From CAZJJK01 sp964546285 (GTDB lineage: Bacteria; Spirochaetota; Spirochaetia; Treponematales; Breznakiellaceae): 47,122 nucleotides of DNA. The DNA lies in contig CAZJJK010000009.1 of NCBI GenBank assembly GCA_964546285.1, forward strand, positions 1 through 47,122, read 5' to 3'. The notes under the pieces are model-generated. The model had not been told where the DNA came from. It was given only the letters and a program-made list of their open reading frames with translations, and did no database searches. Of this stretch, positions 7,056 to 16,415 are shown one piece after another (positions within the stretch are counted from its first letter, which is position 1; each line of letters starts with the position of its first letter). A program made the position numbers and the translations under genes.

Positions 7056-9214
7056 TGGCCGCTTTAACCTCGGAACGAGCTAGAGCGCTTAAAATCGTTA
7101 GCATCTTTGAGGGTCTAAGCAAGCCTCAGCTGGCGATTGTCGGAGAACGCATGAGGCTCTATGAGCGTAAGGCCGGCGAGACCTTGTTTTCTGAAGGCGA
7201 CGCGGGAGAAGAATTATATATCGTACTTAAAGGCGCCGTTTTGGTACTGGTAACCCTAAGCGATGGAAAGGAATTAGTTATTTCCGAGATCGGCGCTGGC
7301 AACTTTTTCGGTGAAATGTCCATCATTGAAAGAGCGTCGCGCTCGGCCGCCTGCCGAGTGTCTGAGGAAGCGACCCTGCTCGGCCTACACGCGGACGACT
7401 TCAACGCCTTAATGGAAAACCACCCTGAAATTGGCGTTATCATACTGCGTCGTATGATAGCTATTACCGCCGAGCGTTTATTGAAAACCAATAGCTTTCT
7501 TTCTCAACTAGTTCAGTGGGGCGAAACAGCCAGAAAACGCGCTATCACGGATGAAGCCACTGGTTTATTTAATCGCCGCTTCCATGACGAGTCATTGGAA
7601 AACCTGGTTAAATCAGCCAATAAAAGTAATAGCCCTCTCGCGTACGCTATGTTTGATCTTGATCATTTTGGCGACCTAAACAAACGCTATGGACAGGCTG
7701 TCGGCGATCAGATTATTTTATCGGCGGCTGAAGTCATGAAGACCTGTTTTGACAAGGATGATCTTGTAGTCCGGTATGGCGGCGATGAATTTACCTTTAT
7801 CATGCCCGGATCGGACAAGGACAGTGCCTATATAAAAACCGAGAAATTGAGATCAGCCTTAGCCGCTCTACGTTTTAGCGATAAACCGGATTTAGCGTTA
7901 AGTTGCAGTATTGGCGTGGCGCTTTGCCCAGAACACGCCGATGAGGCGACCAGCTTAATGGCCGCCGCCGATAAGGCTTTATATCAAGCAAAAGAGACTG
8001 GACGTAATCGAGTTATGATATATGGCGAAACGCATTGCCGCTGTTTCCTTAAGCGTGATATTTTCAGCATCGCTGAAAGGAATCGGATTATCCGCAATAT
8101 TATTTCAACCTTAGACGAAAAAGACGATTTTTTACTGATTGGGCATATCAATCCCGATGAAGACTGTCTCGCTTCCTTAGTCGCTTTTGGTTTATTGGCC
8201 AGTAAATTCAATAAACGCGCCACAATCTTTCTCTGTTCCAAGGTACATGAACAATACGAGTACCTGTTAGCGATTAGCCGCTACAACTCCATCACCGTTC
8301 TTGAAAACCAAGCCCTGCCATCAAAGGATTACTCGGTCGTTGTCGCGGTTGATACGCCGAAACCCTCACACTTAGATATCGATGATTCAGTTCGCGCCGT
8401 ACTTGCCCAACCCGGCGTTATAAAAATTGAGATCGATCATCATCTACAGGCGGACGCCGAATATTTTGGCGATGAAGGTTACCGCTTGGTAGCCGCGGCT
8501 TCATCATCCTGCGAACTCATCGGTTATCTTTCTCATAAAGCTTGGAAAAATAAAGCTTTAATGGAGAAATACAACATCCAGGACCTTTTTACCCGCAATC
8601 TAGTCCTTTCCATTCTCACTGGCGTCATCGCCGATTCAAAAATGGGTAAATACCTGCGGACTAAACGCGAGCGCTGGTTCTATCAGTGGTTCAGCAATCT
8701 GTTCGATCAAATGTTAGCGGAAAAAACCAGAAGCGATTCAAAGAATTTCGCTTCCAAGGAAGAAGTGTTTAAGGCTATAGAGTCTTTATCGGCGTCGGAG
8801 GACGCTTGTTTCCGCACCGTGATGGCTTTTCGTCGTTCCACGGAAGCCGTTGACTACATATATTTAGACAGTGAAACAGTCAACACGCTTAGCGCTCACT
8901 ATAGCCAAGAAGCGTTCATCGCCGTGGTAAAAAGCGCGGCGAACTCTTTGGCGGAACTGAATGGCCAACTAGGCTTGATCGCGTATCCTGACCAAGAAAA
9001 CGTGTCGGACTTATTCCAATTCCGGCTTCGTCGTAATCCTGATTACGAGCTGGTGGATCTCCGGTCTTTTTTAGACTTCGGCGGTTTCGCCAACGGCGGC
9101 GGACATCCGGGCGCGATCGGCTTCCGAATTCCTAAAGCGGAGATAGCCGATCCACCCGCCTATGTCGCCGCTTTAGCCGAACGCGTCAACGCTTTTGTTA
9201 AGCAATATCGATAG
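7055..9214 (+). CDS. Three-domain signalling protein: cNMP-binding, GGDEF diguanylate cyclase and DHH/DHHA1 phosphodiesterase
   Basis: The protein has 719 residues. Residues 15-140 form a cNMP-binding domain (FGEMSIIERASRSA). Residues 163-325 form a GGDEF domain with intact FDLDHF metal site and RYGGDEF (GGDEF at 242-246). No Arg is present at the usual RxxD inhibitory site. Residues 355-719 form a DHH/DHHA1 phosphodiesterase: GHINPDEDC, VAVDTP, DHH at 461-463, GVIADS, and C-terminal GGGHPGA (681-687). The known relative is GdpP, which joins PAS, a GGDEF-like domain and DHH/DHHA1 and cleaves c-di-AMP. Here the sensor is a cyclic-nucleotide domain, there are no membrane segments, and the GGDEF looks active. 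The substrate of the DHH part (c-di-AMP, pGpG or nanoRNA) cannot be told from sequence. It is translationally coupled to its pseudo-cyclase paralogue upstream. Confidence 0.9.
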   Translation: MAALTSERARALKIVSIFEGLSKPQLAIVGERMRLYERKAGETLFSEGDAGEELYIVLKGAVLVLVTLSDGKELVISEIGAGNFFGEMSIIERASRSAACRVSEEATLLGLHADDFNALMENHPEIGVIILRRMIAITAERLLKTNSFLSQLVQWGETARKRAITDEATGLFNRRFHDESLENLVKSANKSNSPLAYAMFDLDHFGDLNKRYGQAVGDQIILSAAEVMKTCFDKDDLVVRYGGDEFTFIMPGSDKDSAYIKTEKLRSALAALRFSDKPDLALSCSIGVALCPEHADEATSLMAAADKALYQAKETGRNRVMIYGETHCRCFLKRDIFSIAERNRIIRNIISTLDEKDDFLLIGHINPDEDCLASLVAFGLLASKFNKRATIFLCSKVHEQYEYLLAISRYNSITVLENQALPSKDYSVVVAVDTPKPSHLDIDDSVRAVLAQPGVIKIEIDHHLQADAEYFGDEGYRLVAAASSSCELIGYLSHKAWKNKALMEKYNIQDLFTRNLVLSILTGVIADSKMGKYLRTKRERWFYQWFSNLFDQMLAEKTRSDSKNFASKEEVFKAIESLSASEDACFRTVMAFRRSTEAVDYIYLDSETVNTLSAHYSQEAFIAVVKSAANSLAELNGQLGLIAYPDQENVSDLFQFRLRRNPDYELVDLRSFLDFGGFANGGGHPGAIGFRIPKAEIADPPAYVAALAERVNAFVKQYR

Positions 9215-9244
9215 TAGCGCGTCCGCCTCTAATAGCCTGTCCCC

Positions 9245-10546
9245 TTAATCCAAAGCCGCTTTTATCGCCTCGGCGGCTTTTTTTAAGTCTTGTTCGGCCG
9301 CGTCGCGAGCCAGCTTAAGTGCGGCTTGTATGGCGGCTGAAGCGGTGCCCCCCTGGCCGCGAACGGATAGCTGAGGCCGCGAAATAACGGAACTCCCATC
9401 GGATCGAAGTAAACGTACGGACACGCGGGCGTCAACGGTAAATATATCGTAGACCTTATCTTGATAAACCATTTGCCTCGCGTCATCATACTCGGCCAAG
9501 GCGGCTACTAGGTAGGCCGCCGGTCTGCCGCCTAAATTCAAAGCCGCCTTGACAGCTTCAGGCTCGCCGCCGAGAGCCGCCATGAAAACGACAGGATCGA
9601 CTGAGCCCTCAGTCGGTAAAAGCTCTAAACCCGTGGTGCCAAGACCGCGCGAGACGGCGTCCACAAGCGGGGAAAGACCGCGAGGCGGCTCGGCCAGAGA
9701 AGCGGCGCGTTCCAGAGCGAAAACCCTAGCCGTGCGGCTTGGAGGCAAAAAGGTAAAATCCCGGTATACCTCGGTAAAAGCCTTGGTTTTTCCCTTATTC
9801 GATATAACCAACATAGCCCGAATCACTACCGGTTTATCCGTTCGGGCTACCGAACGAACAGTGGCCGAGGCCGCCCCATAACTATCGGTAGTAGCGCCTG
9901 CATCGATATCCCCCAAGCCTTCTATAAAACCAAAGCGCAGCGGCGCGTCGGCTACCACGGCTTTACCAAAATCGTAATTAACCACTAAACGGACAGAAGC
10001 TCGTAACCCGACACCCTTTGCCAAGTCACGCGTCGAGCCTGTTATTTGCTGACCGTCAACTACCCAGTCATCAGATGTTTCCATCGTTAAGCGCGCGCCG
10101 ATCGCCGTTAGTTCCGTTTCAGCCCATCTGGCTATCTCCGCCCGTTCAGCACCGCGTGCCGTATCGCTTTCAGCGGCTTCCGCCTCATGCACCGCCAACA
10201 AGCCCACAAGATGCCGAAGCGCTTCTATCGGGTGGTTTGTATCGAAGGCAGCCACCGCCGCGTCGCGTAATTCTCGGATAGTCAACAAGCTGTCCGCTTT
10301 AACAGGCGTCGGTGAAGCGGAAACCGAGGAAACGGACGTGCCTGAGTTCGCGCTATCCGCCGGCTTAGTCGCCAAAGTATTATCGCTCTGGGTAAAGGAC
10401 GTGGTGGAATCGGCCTGGCTCTCAGTCTTATCCTGCCCGCCAAAAAACGGTAAACGTACGCTTGGTGGAAGCAGAGCGCAGGAGGCTAAACTCTGAATAA
10501 CAGCAAACGCCGCCAATATCGAAGCGATACGTGAAAATCTCGTCAT
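9245..10546 (-). CDS. Lipoprotein of unknown function
   Basis: The protein has 433 residues. It has a short basic start, a hydrophobic stretch and an LASC lipobox (Cys23), so it should be lipid-anchored. A Ser/Thr-rich linker follows, then an alpha-helical part (about 80-140) and a beta-rich region around TGSTRDLAKGVGLRASVRLVVNYDF resembling an Ig-like fold. The end is Ala/Lys-rich and helical. The start ATG at 10544-10546 is two bases after the stop of the upstream lipoprotein, with GTGGAG as ribosome site inside that gene; the frame extends seven codons further but without a better site. It is the third gene of a tight minus-strand unit with the DUF503 gene. I do not recognise the family. 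Confidence 0.75.
   Translation of the reverse strand: MTRFSRIASILAAFAVIQSLASCALLPPSVRLPFFGGQDKTESQADSTTSFTQSDNTLATKPADSANSGTSVSSVSASPTPVKADSLLTIRELRDAAVAAFDTNHPIEALRHLVGLLAVHEAEAAESDTARGAERAEIARWAETELTAIGARLTMETSDDWVVDGQQITGSTRDLAKGVGLRASVRLVVNYDFGKAVVADAPLRFGFIEGLGDIDAGATTDSYGAASATVRSVARTDKPVVIRAMLVISNKGKTKAFTEVYRDFTFLPPSRTARVFALERAASLAEPPRGLSPLVDAVSRGLGTTGLELLPTEGSVDPVVFMAALGGEPEAVKAALNLGGRPAAYLVAALAEYDDARQMVYQDKVYDIFTVDARVSVRLLRSDGSSVISRPQLSVRGQGGTASAAIQAALKLARDAAEQDLKKAAEAIKAALD
9252..9284 (+). terminator. Intrinsic terminator for the cNMP-GGDEF-DHH gene
   Basis: AAAGCCGC (9252-9259) and GCGGCTTT (9273-9280) form an 8-bp stem with a 13-base loop, followed by TTTT to 9284. It lies 38 bases after the stop of the plus-strand gene. 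It doubles as the coding end of the convergent minus-strand lipoprotein gene, whose stop is at 9245-9247. Confidence 0.5.
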
Positions 10547-10548
10547 AT

Positions 10549-11151
10549 TTACCACTCCACATCCCAAATGATCGGCTCGTTTGAAGCCACTAAATCCATA
10601 ACCGGCAGTGAAAACAGCGCCATAGAACCATCCACGCTACCCGGAGGCGACGATTTTGGCTGAGCCGGTGTTTTTATACTAATGGATACGGCGTATCCGT
10701 CAAACAAGGTCCTCATTAAGGAAACCAACTCTTCATCCAATCTCTCTCCACCCTGAACCAGTTCTATGCTTAAGCCACGTCCATTTGGGGAAGCCCGGCC
10801 GCTTCGACCCGTCCCGTCCAAAAAGGCGGTCAAAGCCGACATAGTGCTAAAGCCTAGCTCAACGTGAATGTATATATCCTTTTCGTCTTCCTTGACGCTA
10901 TAGGCTTTGACGCTTAGGCCAGCGACACGCGCGACGGTCCTGTCAAAGTCTTTCCTTTCCACTGGCAGGGGGAACTGTCCCTCTTTCGCTACCCGCGCTA
11001 AAGCTTCCACCAGTCTGGACAAACGATAATCCAGCTCCAAAACCCCAGAACCATTCGCCTTAATGTCCAGTTCGGCGTCTATCCCTATACAAGCATTTAA
11101 GGCCAACACCAAAAAAGCCAGGACCAGCCGCGCCGCTATTTTTTTCTTCAC
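10549..11151 (-). CDS. Lipoprotein of unknown function
   Basis: The protein has 200 residues starting at a GTG (11149-11151), with GGAGGAG seven bases upstream. This start is preferred to an in-frame upstream codon at 11181 that lies inside the DUF503 gene and has no ribosome site. It has a basic start (VKKKIAARL), a hydrophobic core and an LNAC lipobox (Cys21). The mature part begins with IDAELDIKANGSGVLELDY, a pattern seen in small bacterial lipoproteins with a beta-sandwich. The GTG is one base beyond the DUF503 stop codon, so the genes are coupled. No enzymatic motif is seen. Confidence 0.75.
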   Translation of the reverse strand: MKKKIAARLVLAFLVLALNACIGIDAELDIKANGSGVLELDYRLSRLVEALARVAKEGQFPLPVERKDFDRTVARVAGLSVKAYSVKEDEKDIYIHVELGFSTMSALTAFLDGTGRSGRASPNGRGLSIELVQGGERLDEELVSLMRTLFDGYAVSISIKTPAQPKSSPPGSVDGSMALFSLPVMDLVASNEPIIWDVEW

Positions 11152-11152
11152 G

Positions 11153-11440
11153 CTAAAACTCCTCCGAATAAATACGAACATCCTGGATGCGTACCGGCAA
11201 CTCGTTCTCTACCATAGCGAAGGCTTTATTAAGAACCTTTTCGCCAAACTCCCTGGAATTGGAAACCAGAGCCCCCCCGATATGCGCGAAAGACAAAGAA
11301 TCCTGCAAGTCCACCTCTGCGGCGCTCATCTTATAGCGGCGTTGAAATTTGTCCTTAACGGACATGATAATACGCCGCTTATCCTTAAGGCTGGAAGAGT
11401 CAGGCAGTTCTATAAGCAATTGGATCATGGACACAATCAC
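11153..11440 (-). CDS. DUF503 family protein (YlxP-like)
   Basis: The protein has 95 residues. The sequence matches the DUF503 pattern: a beta strand (MIQLLIEL), a SSLKDKRRI basic turn, a helix (MSVKDKFQRRY), then MSAAEVDLQD and the IGGALVSNS strand. In many bacteria this family lies near translation factor and rbfA genes and its biochemical role is not settled; here it leads a unit with two lipoproteins instead. The start is a GTG at 11440 preceded by GGGGG, which agrees with the usual family N-terminus. A second possible start is the ATG four codons later. Confidence 0.8.
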   Translation of the reverse strand: MIVSMIQLLIELPDSSSLKDKRRIIMSVKDKFQRRYKMSAAEVDLQDSLSFAHIGGALVSNSREFGEKVLNKAFAMVENELPVRIQDVRIYSEEF

Positions 11441-11520
11441 CGATATCCCCCATGTTTGGCGTTATAGCCTGGACGAGCCCCGCCGGACGCGGGTTATACT
11501 ATACACCAACGAGGCAGCTT

Positions 11521-14500
11521 TTGCGAAGCCATATCCGATCAACGCTTATGCTTCTATTTCTCTCTTTGGGTATCGCGCCGTACCAAATTCTTGGAGAGGA
11601 AACGGAAACGCTTAAGACTCAATTAAAATTTGAAACCACAGAAGATACATCCGTATTTGAACTCCATGGGCATTGGAAACTGGATCTCCTGTCCTCGGCC
11701 GCTTTGGACTTTAAGCCGGGAAAACCCAGCTTGTCGTGGCAAGAACCCCTATTGTTTACTCAGGATGTTAATCTATCGCTGGAAGCGCTTATTGACGAAA
11801 GATGGCATATCGCCGTTGAAGCCGATGACAGCGCGTATCTAAAAGCCTTCGCTCTCGGCTATCTTGGCGCCAAGGACGAAAAACTAAAAAGCCTAGTTAT
11901 TGGCAATGCCTTGCCAGCCTTTCCCACCTACCCTTATACCGAGCGGCTTGGCGACACGATTCTTGGTTTTTATGCCGCCTTCGCCAATCATGACAGCTCT
12001 ATCACCTCGTCTTTTGACAAAATCGATAAGCCAAGCTGGTCTTTTCAAGGTTTGGCGCAGTTAGAATCCGACACCCTAAAGGAAAAAACATATCGGGGCG
12101 CGCGCGAGATTTTTACACTAAAGCTTTCCCTTAAAGAGCGTTATCGCGCCAAAGCCTTCGTTCTACCTGACGAAGCTTTAACTTCCCATCCAGAGGTCTA
12201 TGTGGAAACGGCTGAGGGGGAATACCTCTCTTCCGATGGGAGGTCCTTCCGCCGGCTCAATGGCGGCGAATTTGCCGCTTCGCGGGCCTTGGGGCTACTT
12301 GAGCTCGCGCAACCGGCTACTTCCCTGCTGGCGATTTATTATGAAAAGGATGGGGAGCGGCCTTGGGACAGCTCGATGGGCTATTATCGAAACGCCGAAG
12401 AAGAGGCGGGGCCTGGCTTTCTTGGCGCTACCCAAGCCCTCTTTGATGAAGGGACAAGAATTGACTTAGCTGAGTATCCGCAATGCGGCGGCGGCGATGG
12501 CCTTCCCGCGACTATAAATATAAATGGTAAATCGGCCTTAGTCCTTTTTGAGCCGGGCAGCTTCTCTCCCTTTGAACGGGCTGATCTATATAAAGCCCCA
12601 GCCGGTTTTTCGGCGGAAGACGCTTCTTTAGTCAATGCCGCCGGTCTTGAGCTTGAGGCTTATACCGCGGATCGTTTTGATTCATTATATATCGATGATG
12701 ATACAGCGCTGACAAGTATACGTTCAAGAGAATTAGTTTCACCACGATCACCCTCTCGGCGTTTTCCCCTGGCCGCCGTTTACCCATCGGCCTATCTCCC
12801 CGCCTTCCCCGAAGCGTCGGACTCAGCCTTATTGGTTTTTCATGGCGCTGGCGCGGCGGCTGTGTATGATATAGGCCCTAGGGCTAAGCCCTCCTCAATC
12901 AGGGTATATCGCGACGGTTTTCCCGAATACAACTTTCTTTATGACAGCTCTTCTGGAATCGTTAGCTTAAGCCAGCCGGCCGAATCGTGGGAACAACTTC
13001 GTATTGTGTATTCCGAAACCGGCGATACGATCCTTGAAGCGGCTGGCTTATCCGCCGCTATCGGCGGCTCCGTCCAGTCAGGCGCCTTAAGTTTTCGCAC
13101 TGGCGGCGCGTATCGGCTGGCCTTAGACAAGTCAGGCCCCCAATTACCGGGTTATTTTGAGCTTGGCGCCGCCCTTGACTACAAGGAAGGCGATGACATT
13201 AGCGAATTTGCCAGTGTCAGCTCTCTTGGATTCGCCATAGGCGGCCGTGACGCCTTTGTCCGCGTCGCCGGTATGGAAGACACGCTTTTCCCCCTCACGC
13301 TGTTGGAAACATCGGCTAGCCCATCTCAAACGCCAAGCCTTTTCCCTACCCTTACGCCGGCGACGCGGGCAGCTCTAGTCTATCGCGATGTCAGACGCTA
13401 TGACCTCTTCGGCTCCTGGGTTCTTGGCGGCCTGGACGATGAAGGAAAGATCATAAATGACAGGGAAGGACCCTACGCTGTCGCCGCCTTGGCTAAAACC
13501 GCCTTGGTTGCCGAATTTCAGCTAACTGATGAGAAATTTTGGACCGGATACCAGGTTCCGCTGGGAGAAGACGCGAAAACGCTTGAAAACGCGGAGGAAT
13601 TAACACTAACTCTGCGCTGTATGGACCTTATAGGCGATGGCGCTTTCCGCGTTTTCCTGCAAATTGGGGCTCTATCCGATCCCTCATCGGGATTGCGTGA
13701 AAGTGATTGGCTTATACTTACAAAACAAGTGCTTGATTCTACGAATCCAGCTGTCACGTCAATGGACTGGACTACGCTATCCATCAAGCTAGACGACCAG
13801 GATAGAAAACGCTTATCGTCCGCTCGGTCACTTCGTTTATTTATAATCCGCGATCAGGGCACTATTTCAGGCCGCATGGCTTTCGCGCCCCCTCAACGCG
13901 GCGGATCTAGCTATACGCCGTCTATTATGAAAGAGGGAAATATCGTAGCGGCCGCCGGTTCTTCGTCATTGATTAAGGTGTCGGTGCTTGAGCGAGAAGA
14001 CGCCTCCTTGAGCGCGGCTTTCCCCTTAGAAATCAGTCATATTCATGACTCTTCACGACCTCAACGGATTCTTGAACTTTCATGGAAGGACGCGGGATTG
14101 GGAGAAAGTCCCGCGGCTGACGGCAGAATTACTATGCCGCCGCTTTCATCGTATCGCTCGCTTGTGTTCTATATTCATCCTCCCGCGCAAAGCTCGGGCA
14201 AGCTAAGGTTTTATCTATCTCCTTCCACGAATATAAAAGAGGCCTGGCTAGAGCTGGTTCTGCCTCTTCCCGCCTTACCCGTCAAGCGTTGGTCTCAAGT
14301 GCGCGTTGATTACGGCGGGAGTAGCCCCAAGGTATTCATCAACGGCGGCCCTTCCACCGAAGCGTCTTTGTTCTACAAGCCCCCAACCTTGGAAGACGAG
14401 CGGGAAACGGCGAGTTCCCTTATCGTCATGGAAGCGCCGGCAACAACGGCTCTCGCTGATGGTTCGCTTTATATCGATGAGATACATATAACGGAGGCTG

Positions 14501-16290
14501 TCATTTCGCCGCTTTTTTCTCTTGGCCAGAGTTTGGAGTGGCGGCATAAAGGCGTTTTATGGACGCTTGGGGACTTAGACCTAGTATCCGATCCTTCCGC
14601 CTCGTTTAATCTAGAAGGAAAATGGAAACCCGAATCCGCTGGAATCGATATAACAAACGGCTTCTCTAGCATATACAAGCTTATGTCCGCCGCGCGCTTA
14701 AAAGCCACGCTTCTCTCCCTCAACCTTGATTTAAATACGGCCATCAGCGTGAACAATCAGGGAATAGCGTCTTGGAAAGCCGGCCATCGGCTTTCTTTGC
14801 CGTTTGAGCGTTTAGAATTATTGGAAAGCTATACCTATGATCCTTCCCTCCGCTCCAGCACTCATCGCGCGGCGCTTGAAACGAAAGGCGCAGTGGGGTT
14901 TCGCCTAAGCACCGAACGACTAGTGGAACAACAAAACGACAAGCGCGTTTGGGAAGCGTCTTTTTCAGCCTACAAATTTTTACGGGAAGACATAGCGCCC
15001 CCCCTCCCCGAAGTTTTTATGAAAACGAACGCTGCTGAAGAAAAGGACAAGCTTAGTCTCACCCATCAGGACCGTTTATATATCGAAGCCAATTCAACCT
15101 TATTGTACGCCTCTTCAAAAACCGACGACTGGCGGGCGTTTTATCCGGAAGCCTGGCTAGAATCATGGGAAAGCTTAATACCCTATCTTGGGCTGAATGA
15201 AAGGGAACGCGACATAAAAGCGTCTTTTTCCGCTGGCTTTAACGCCAAAGCCTGGTCTTTCGGCTTTCAAACCAAGGCCGAGTTTAGTACCATCAAAAAT
15301 GATACGCGTGAAACGAAATTCACCGCAGACTTAAGCTTGCCGCTAAACCTTGGCTCTTCTACCTTAAGCGTTAAGGCGCGGCGCGCGTTTGACGCGCGTG
15401 AAAATGAGACAAGCGGTCTATCTCAAACCGATCTTATCCACGACTTAAGCGCCTACGCTGATACAAGCAAGGACGCGATTCCCGCGCTCTTCGGCTTTCC
15501 CTCCTTCATTCTCAACGATCCTGCTCAACCCGAAGCTCTGCGTTCTTTCGCCGCCACACGTGTAAGCGCGGCCTTATCGGACCGCGTCGGCCTGGAATGG
15601 ACGACTAAAACCCGGAAGGACGGCTTTGCCCTGCTTGTGCCCGTCAGTGCGACCCTAGGACTTAGACGAAGTATCGCTCAAAAATTGGATAATCACACTG
15701 ATTCTGTGGCTCTAAACGCCGCCGCTCGCTTTTCCGTCTTGAATCTATTCGGCGCGTTTGGCGTTACGCCCTTAACAAGGTTTTATGATTTTGACGAGTT
15801 TTACCATTATTATGAAAGCGAACTTAGCTTTATCCATGAAAAACCCTTGGCCTATTCTTTCCTCTGTGGCCATGATGCCCTGTTTCACGCTTCTTCGTTC
15901 AATCTTACAGTATCCAACGCCATTCGCCTCAGCGATCAGTTGTGGAGCGAGCATATAGCCCTTTCATTAACGGCCAAGGCGAGCCATAGTCTAATCGCGG
16001 CTCTCTATCGCGCCGCGCTGGATCAGCTATCAGCTCGTCAGGGCGCCGGCGGCCCTTTGCCGTCATTAGCCGCGCTTCCGTTTAGCGCCGAACGCCGAGG
16101 CGGAGTTGATTTTAATATATCCAATTCCAAGGGCGTTGTATGGGATTTAGGTTTATCTTACCGCACAAGCGTAAAAACCGAAGAACGCGTTTCCATCGCC
16201 GCTTTTCTTGAATTGGGTTTTTCAGGCGGCACGAATCGTTTTTTAACGCTTGACTCGCTAATAGGCTTAACAGCTCAGCTCTTTTTTTAA
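11521..16290 (+). CDS. Very large secreted protein with a predicted C-terminal outer-membrane beta-barrel
   Basis: The protein is about 1589 residues. A TTG at 11521, six bases after GAGG, gives LRSHIRSTLMLLFLSLGIAPYQILG, a plausible signal peptide; the frame extends upstream to 11452, and an internal ATG at 11548 would remove the basic part. The body is beta-rich. Two segments look like carbohydrate-binding-type sandwiches: one around WTTLSIKLDDQDRKRLSSARSLRLFII and one around LPVKRWSQVRVDYGG to GSLYIDEIHITEA. The last 500 residues alternate polar and hydrophobic strands and end in LTAQLFF, as outer-membrane barrels do. It resembles large surface proteins of the SprA kind in general layout only; I do not claim homology. 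It precedes two smaller barrel proteins on the same strand. Confidence 0.7.
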   Translation: MRSHIRSTLMLLFLSLGIAPYQILGEETETLKTQLKFETTEDTSVFELHGHWKLDLLSSAALDFKPGKPSLSWQEPLLFTQDVNLSLEALIDERWHIAVEADDSAYLKAFALGYLGAKDEKLKSLVIGNALPAFPTYPYTERLGDTILGFYAAFANHDSSITSSFDKIDKPSWSFQGLAQLESDTLKEKTYRGAREIFTLKLSLKERYRAKAFVLPDEALTSHPEVYVETAEGEYLSSDGRSFRRLNGGEFAASRALGLLELAQPATSLLAIYYEKDGERPWDSSMGYYRNAEEEAGPGFLGATQALFDEGTRIDLAEYPQCGGGDGLPATININGKSALVLFEPGSFSPFERADLYKAPAGFSAEDASLVNAAGLELEAYTADRFDSLYIDDDTALTSIRSRELVSPRSPSRRFPLAAVYPSAYLPAFPEASDSALLVFHGAGAAAVYDIGPRAKPSSIRVYRDGFPEYNFLYDSSSGIVSLSQPAESWEQLRIVYSETGDTILEAAGLSAAIGGSVQSGALSFRTGGAYRLALDKSGPQLPGYFELGAALDYKEGDDISEFASVSSLGFAIGGRDAFVRVAGMEDTLFPLTLLETSASPSQTPSLFPTLTPATRAALVYRDVRRYDLFGSWVLGGLDDEGKIINDREGPYAVAALAKTALVAEFQLTDEKFWTGYQVPLGEDAKTLENAEELTLTLRCMDLIGDGAFRVFLQIGALSDPSSGLRESDWLILTKQVLDSTNPAVTSMDWTTLSIKLDDQDRKRLSSARSLRLFIIRDQGTISGRMAFAPPQRGGSSYTPSIMKEGNIVAAAGSSSLIKVSVLEREDASLSAAFPLEISHIHDSSRPQRILELSWKDAGLGESPAADGRITMPPLSSYRSLVFYIHPPAQSSGKLRFYLSPSTNIKEAWLELVLPLPALPVKRWSQVRVDYGGSSPKVFINGGPSTEASLFYKPPTLEDERETASSLIVMEAPATTALADGSLYIDEIHITEAVISPLFSLGQSLEWRHKGVLWTLGDLDLVSDPSASFNLEGKWKPESAGIDITNGFSSIYKLMSAARLKATLLSLNLDLNTAISVNNQGIASWKAGHRLSLPFERLELLESYTYDPSLRSSTHRAALETKGAVGFRLSTERLVEQQNDKRVWEASFSAYKFLREDIAPPLPEVFMKTNAAEEKDKLSLTHQDRLYIEANSTLLYASSKTDDWRAFYPEAWLESWESLIPYLGLNERERDIKASFSAGFNAKAWSFGFQTKAEFSTIKNDTRETKFTADLSLPLNLGSSTLSVKARRAFDARENETSGLSQTDLIHDLSAYADTSKDAIPALFGFPSFILNDPAQPEALRSFAATRVSAALSDRVGLEWTTKTRKDGFALLVPVSATLGLRRSIAQKLDNHTDSVALNAAARFSVLNLFGAFGVTPLTRFYDFDEFYHYYESELSFIHEKPLAYSFLCGHDALFHASSFNLTVSNAIRLSDQLWSEHIALSLTAKASHSLIAALYRAALDQLSARQGAGGPLPSLAALPFSAERRGGVDFNISNSKGVVWDLGLSYRTSVKTEERVSIAAFLELGFSGGTNRFLTLDSLIGLTAQLFF

Positions 16291-16365
16291 CTTTATCTTT
16301 GCGTATTTGACGCGATAAGGCATGAATTCTTTTATGTTCGTAGTATACTTATTTAGTTGGAAGCG

Positions 16366-16371
16366 TATAAT
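16366..16371 (+). promoter_or_regulatory. Candidate -10 box before the first small barrel gene
   Basis: A perfect TATAAT lies 45 bases before the start codon at 16416. No good -35 sequence is seen at 16 to 18 bases upstream (GTATAC is the best), so this is a partial match only. Confidence 0.35.
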
Positions 16372-16415
16372 CGACTGTTCGCTACCACACATAGCGGCAA
16401 CTTAGGAGGAAATGA

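Noticed and set aside
11452..11520. Longer N-terminus for the 1589-residue protein starting with ATG at 11452
   Set aside because: The extra 23 residues have no ribosome site and would push the signal peptide too far from the N-terminus.
16293..16320. GCGT/ACGC and TTATC/GATAA stems after the large surface protein gene
   Set aside because: Interrupted by a three-base bulge, with no T run; too weak to call a terminator.
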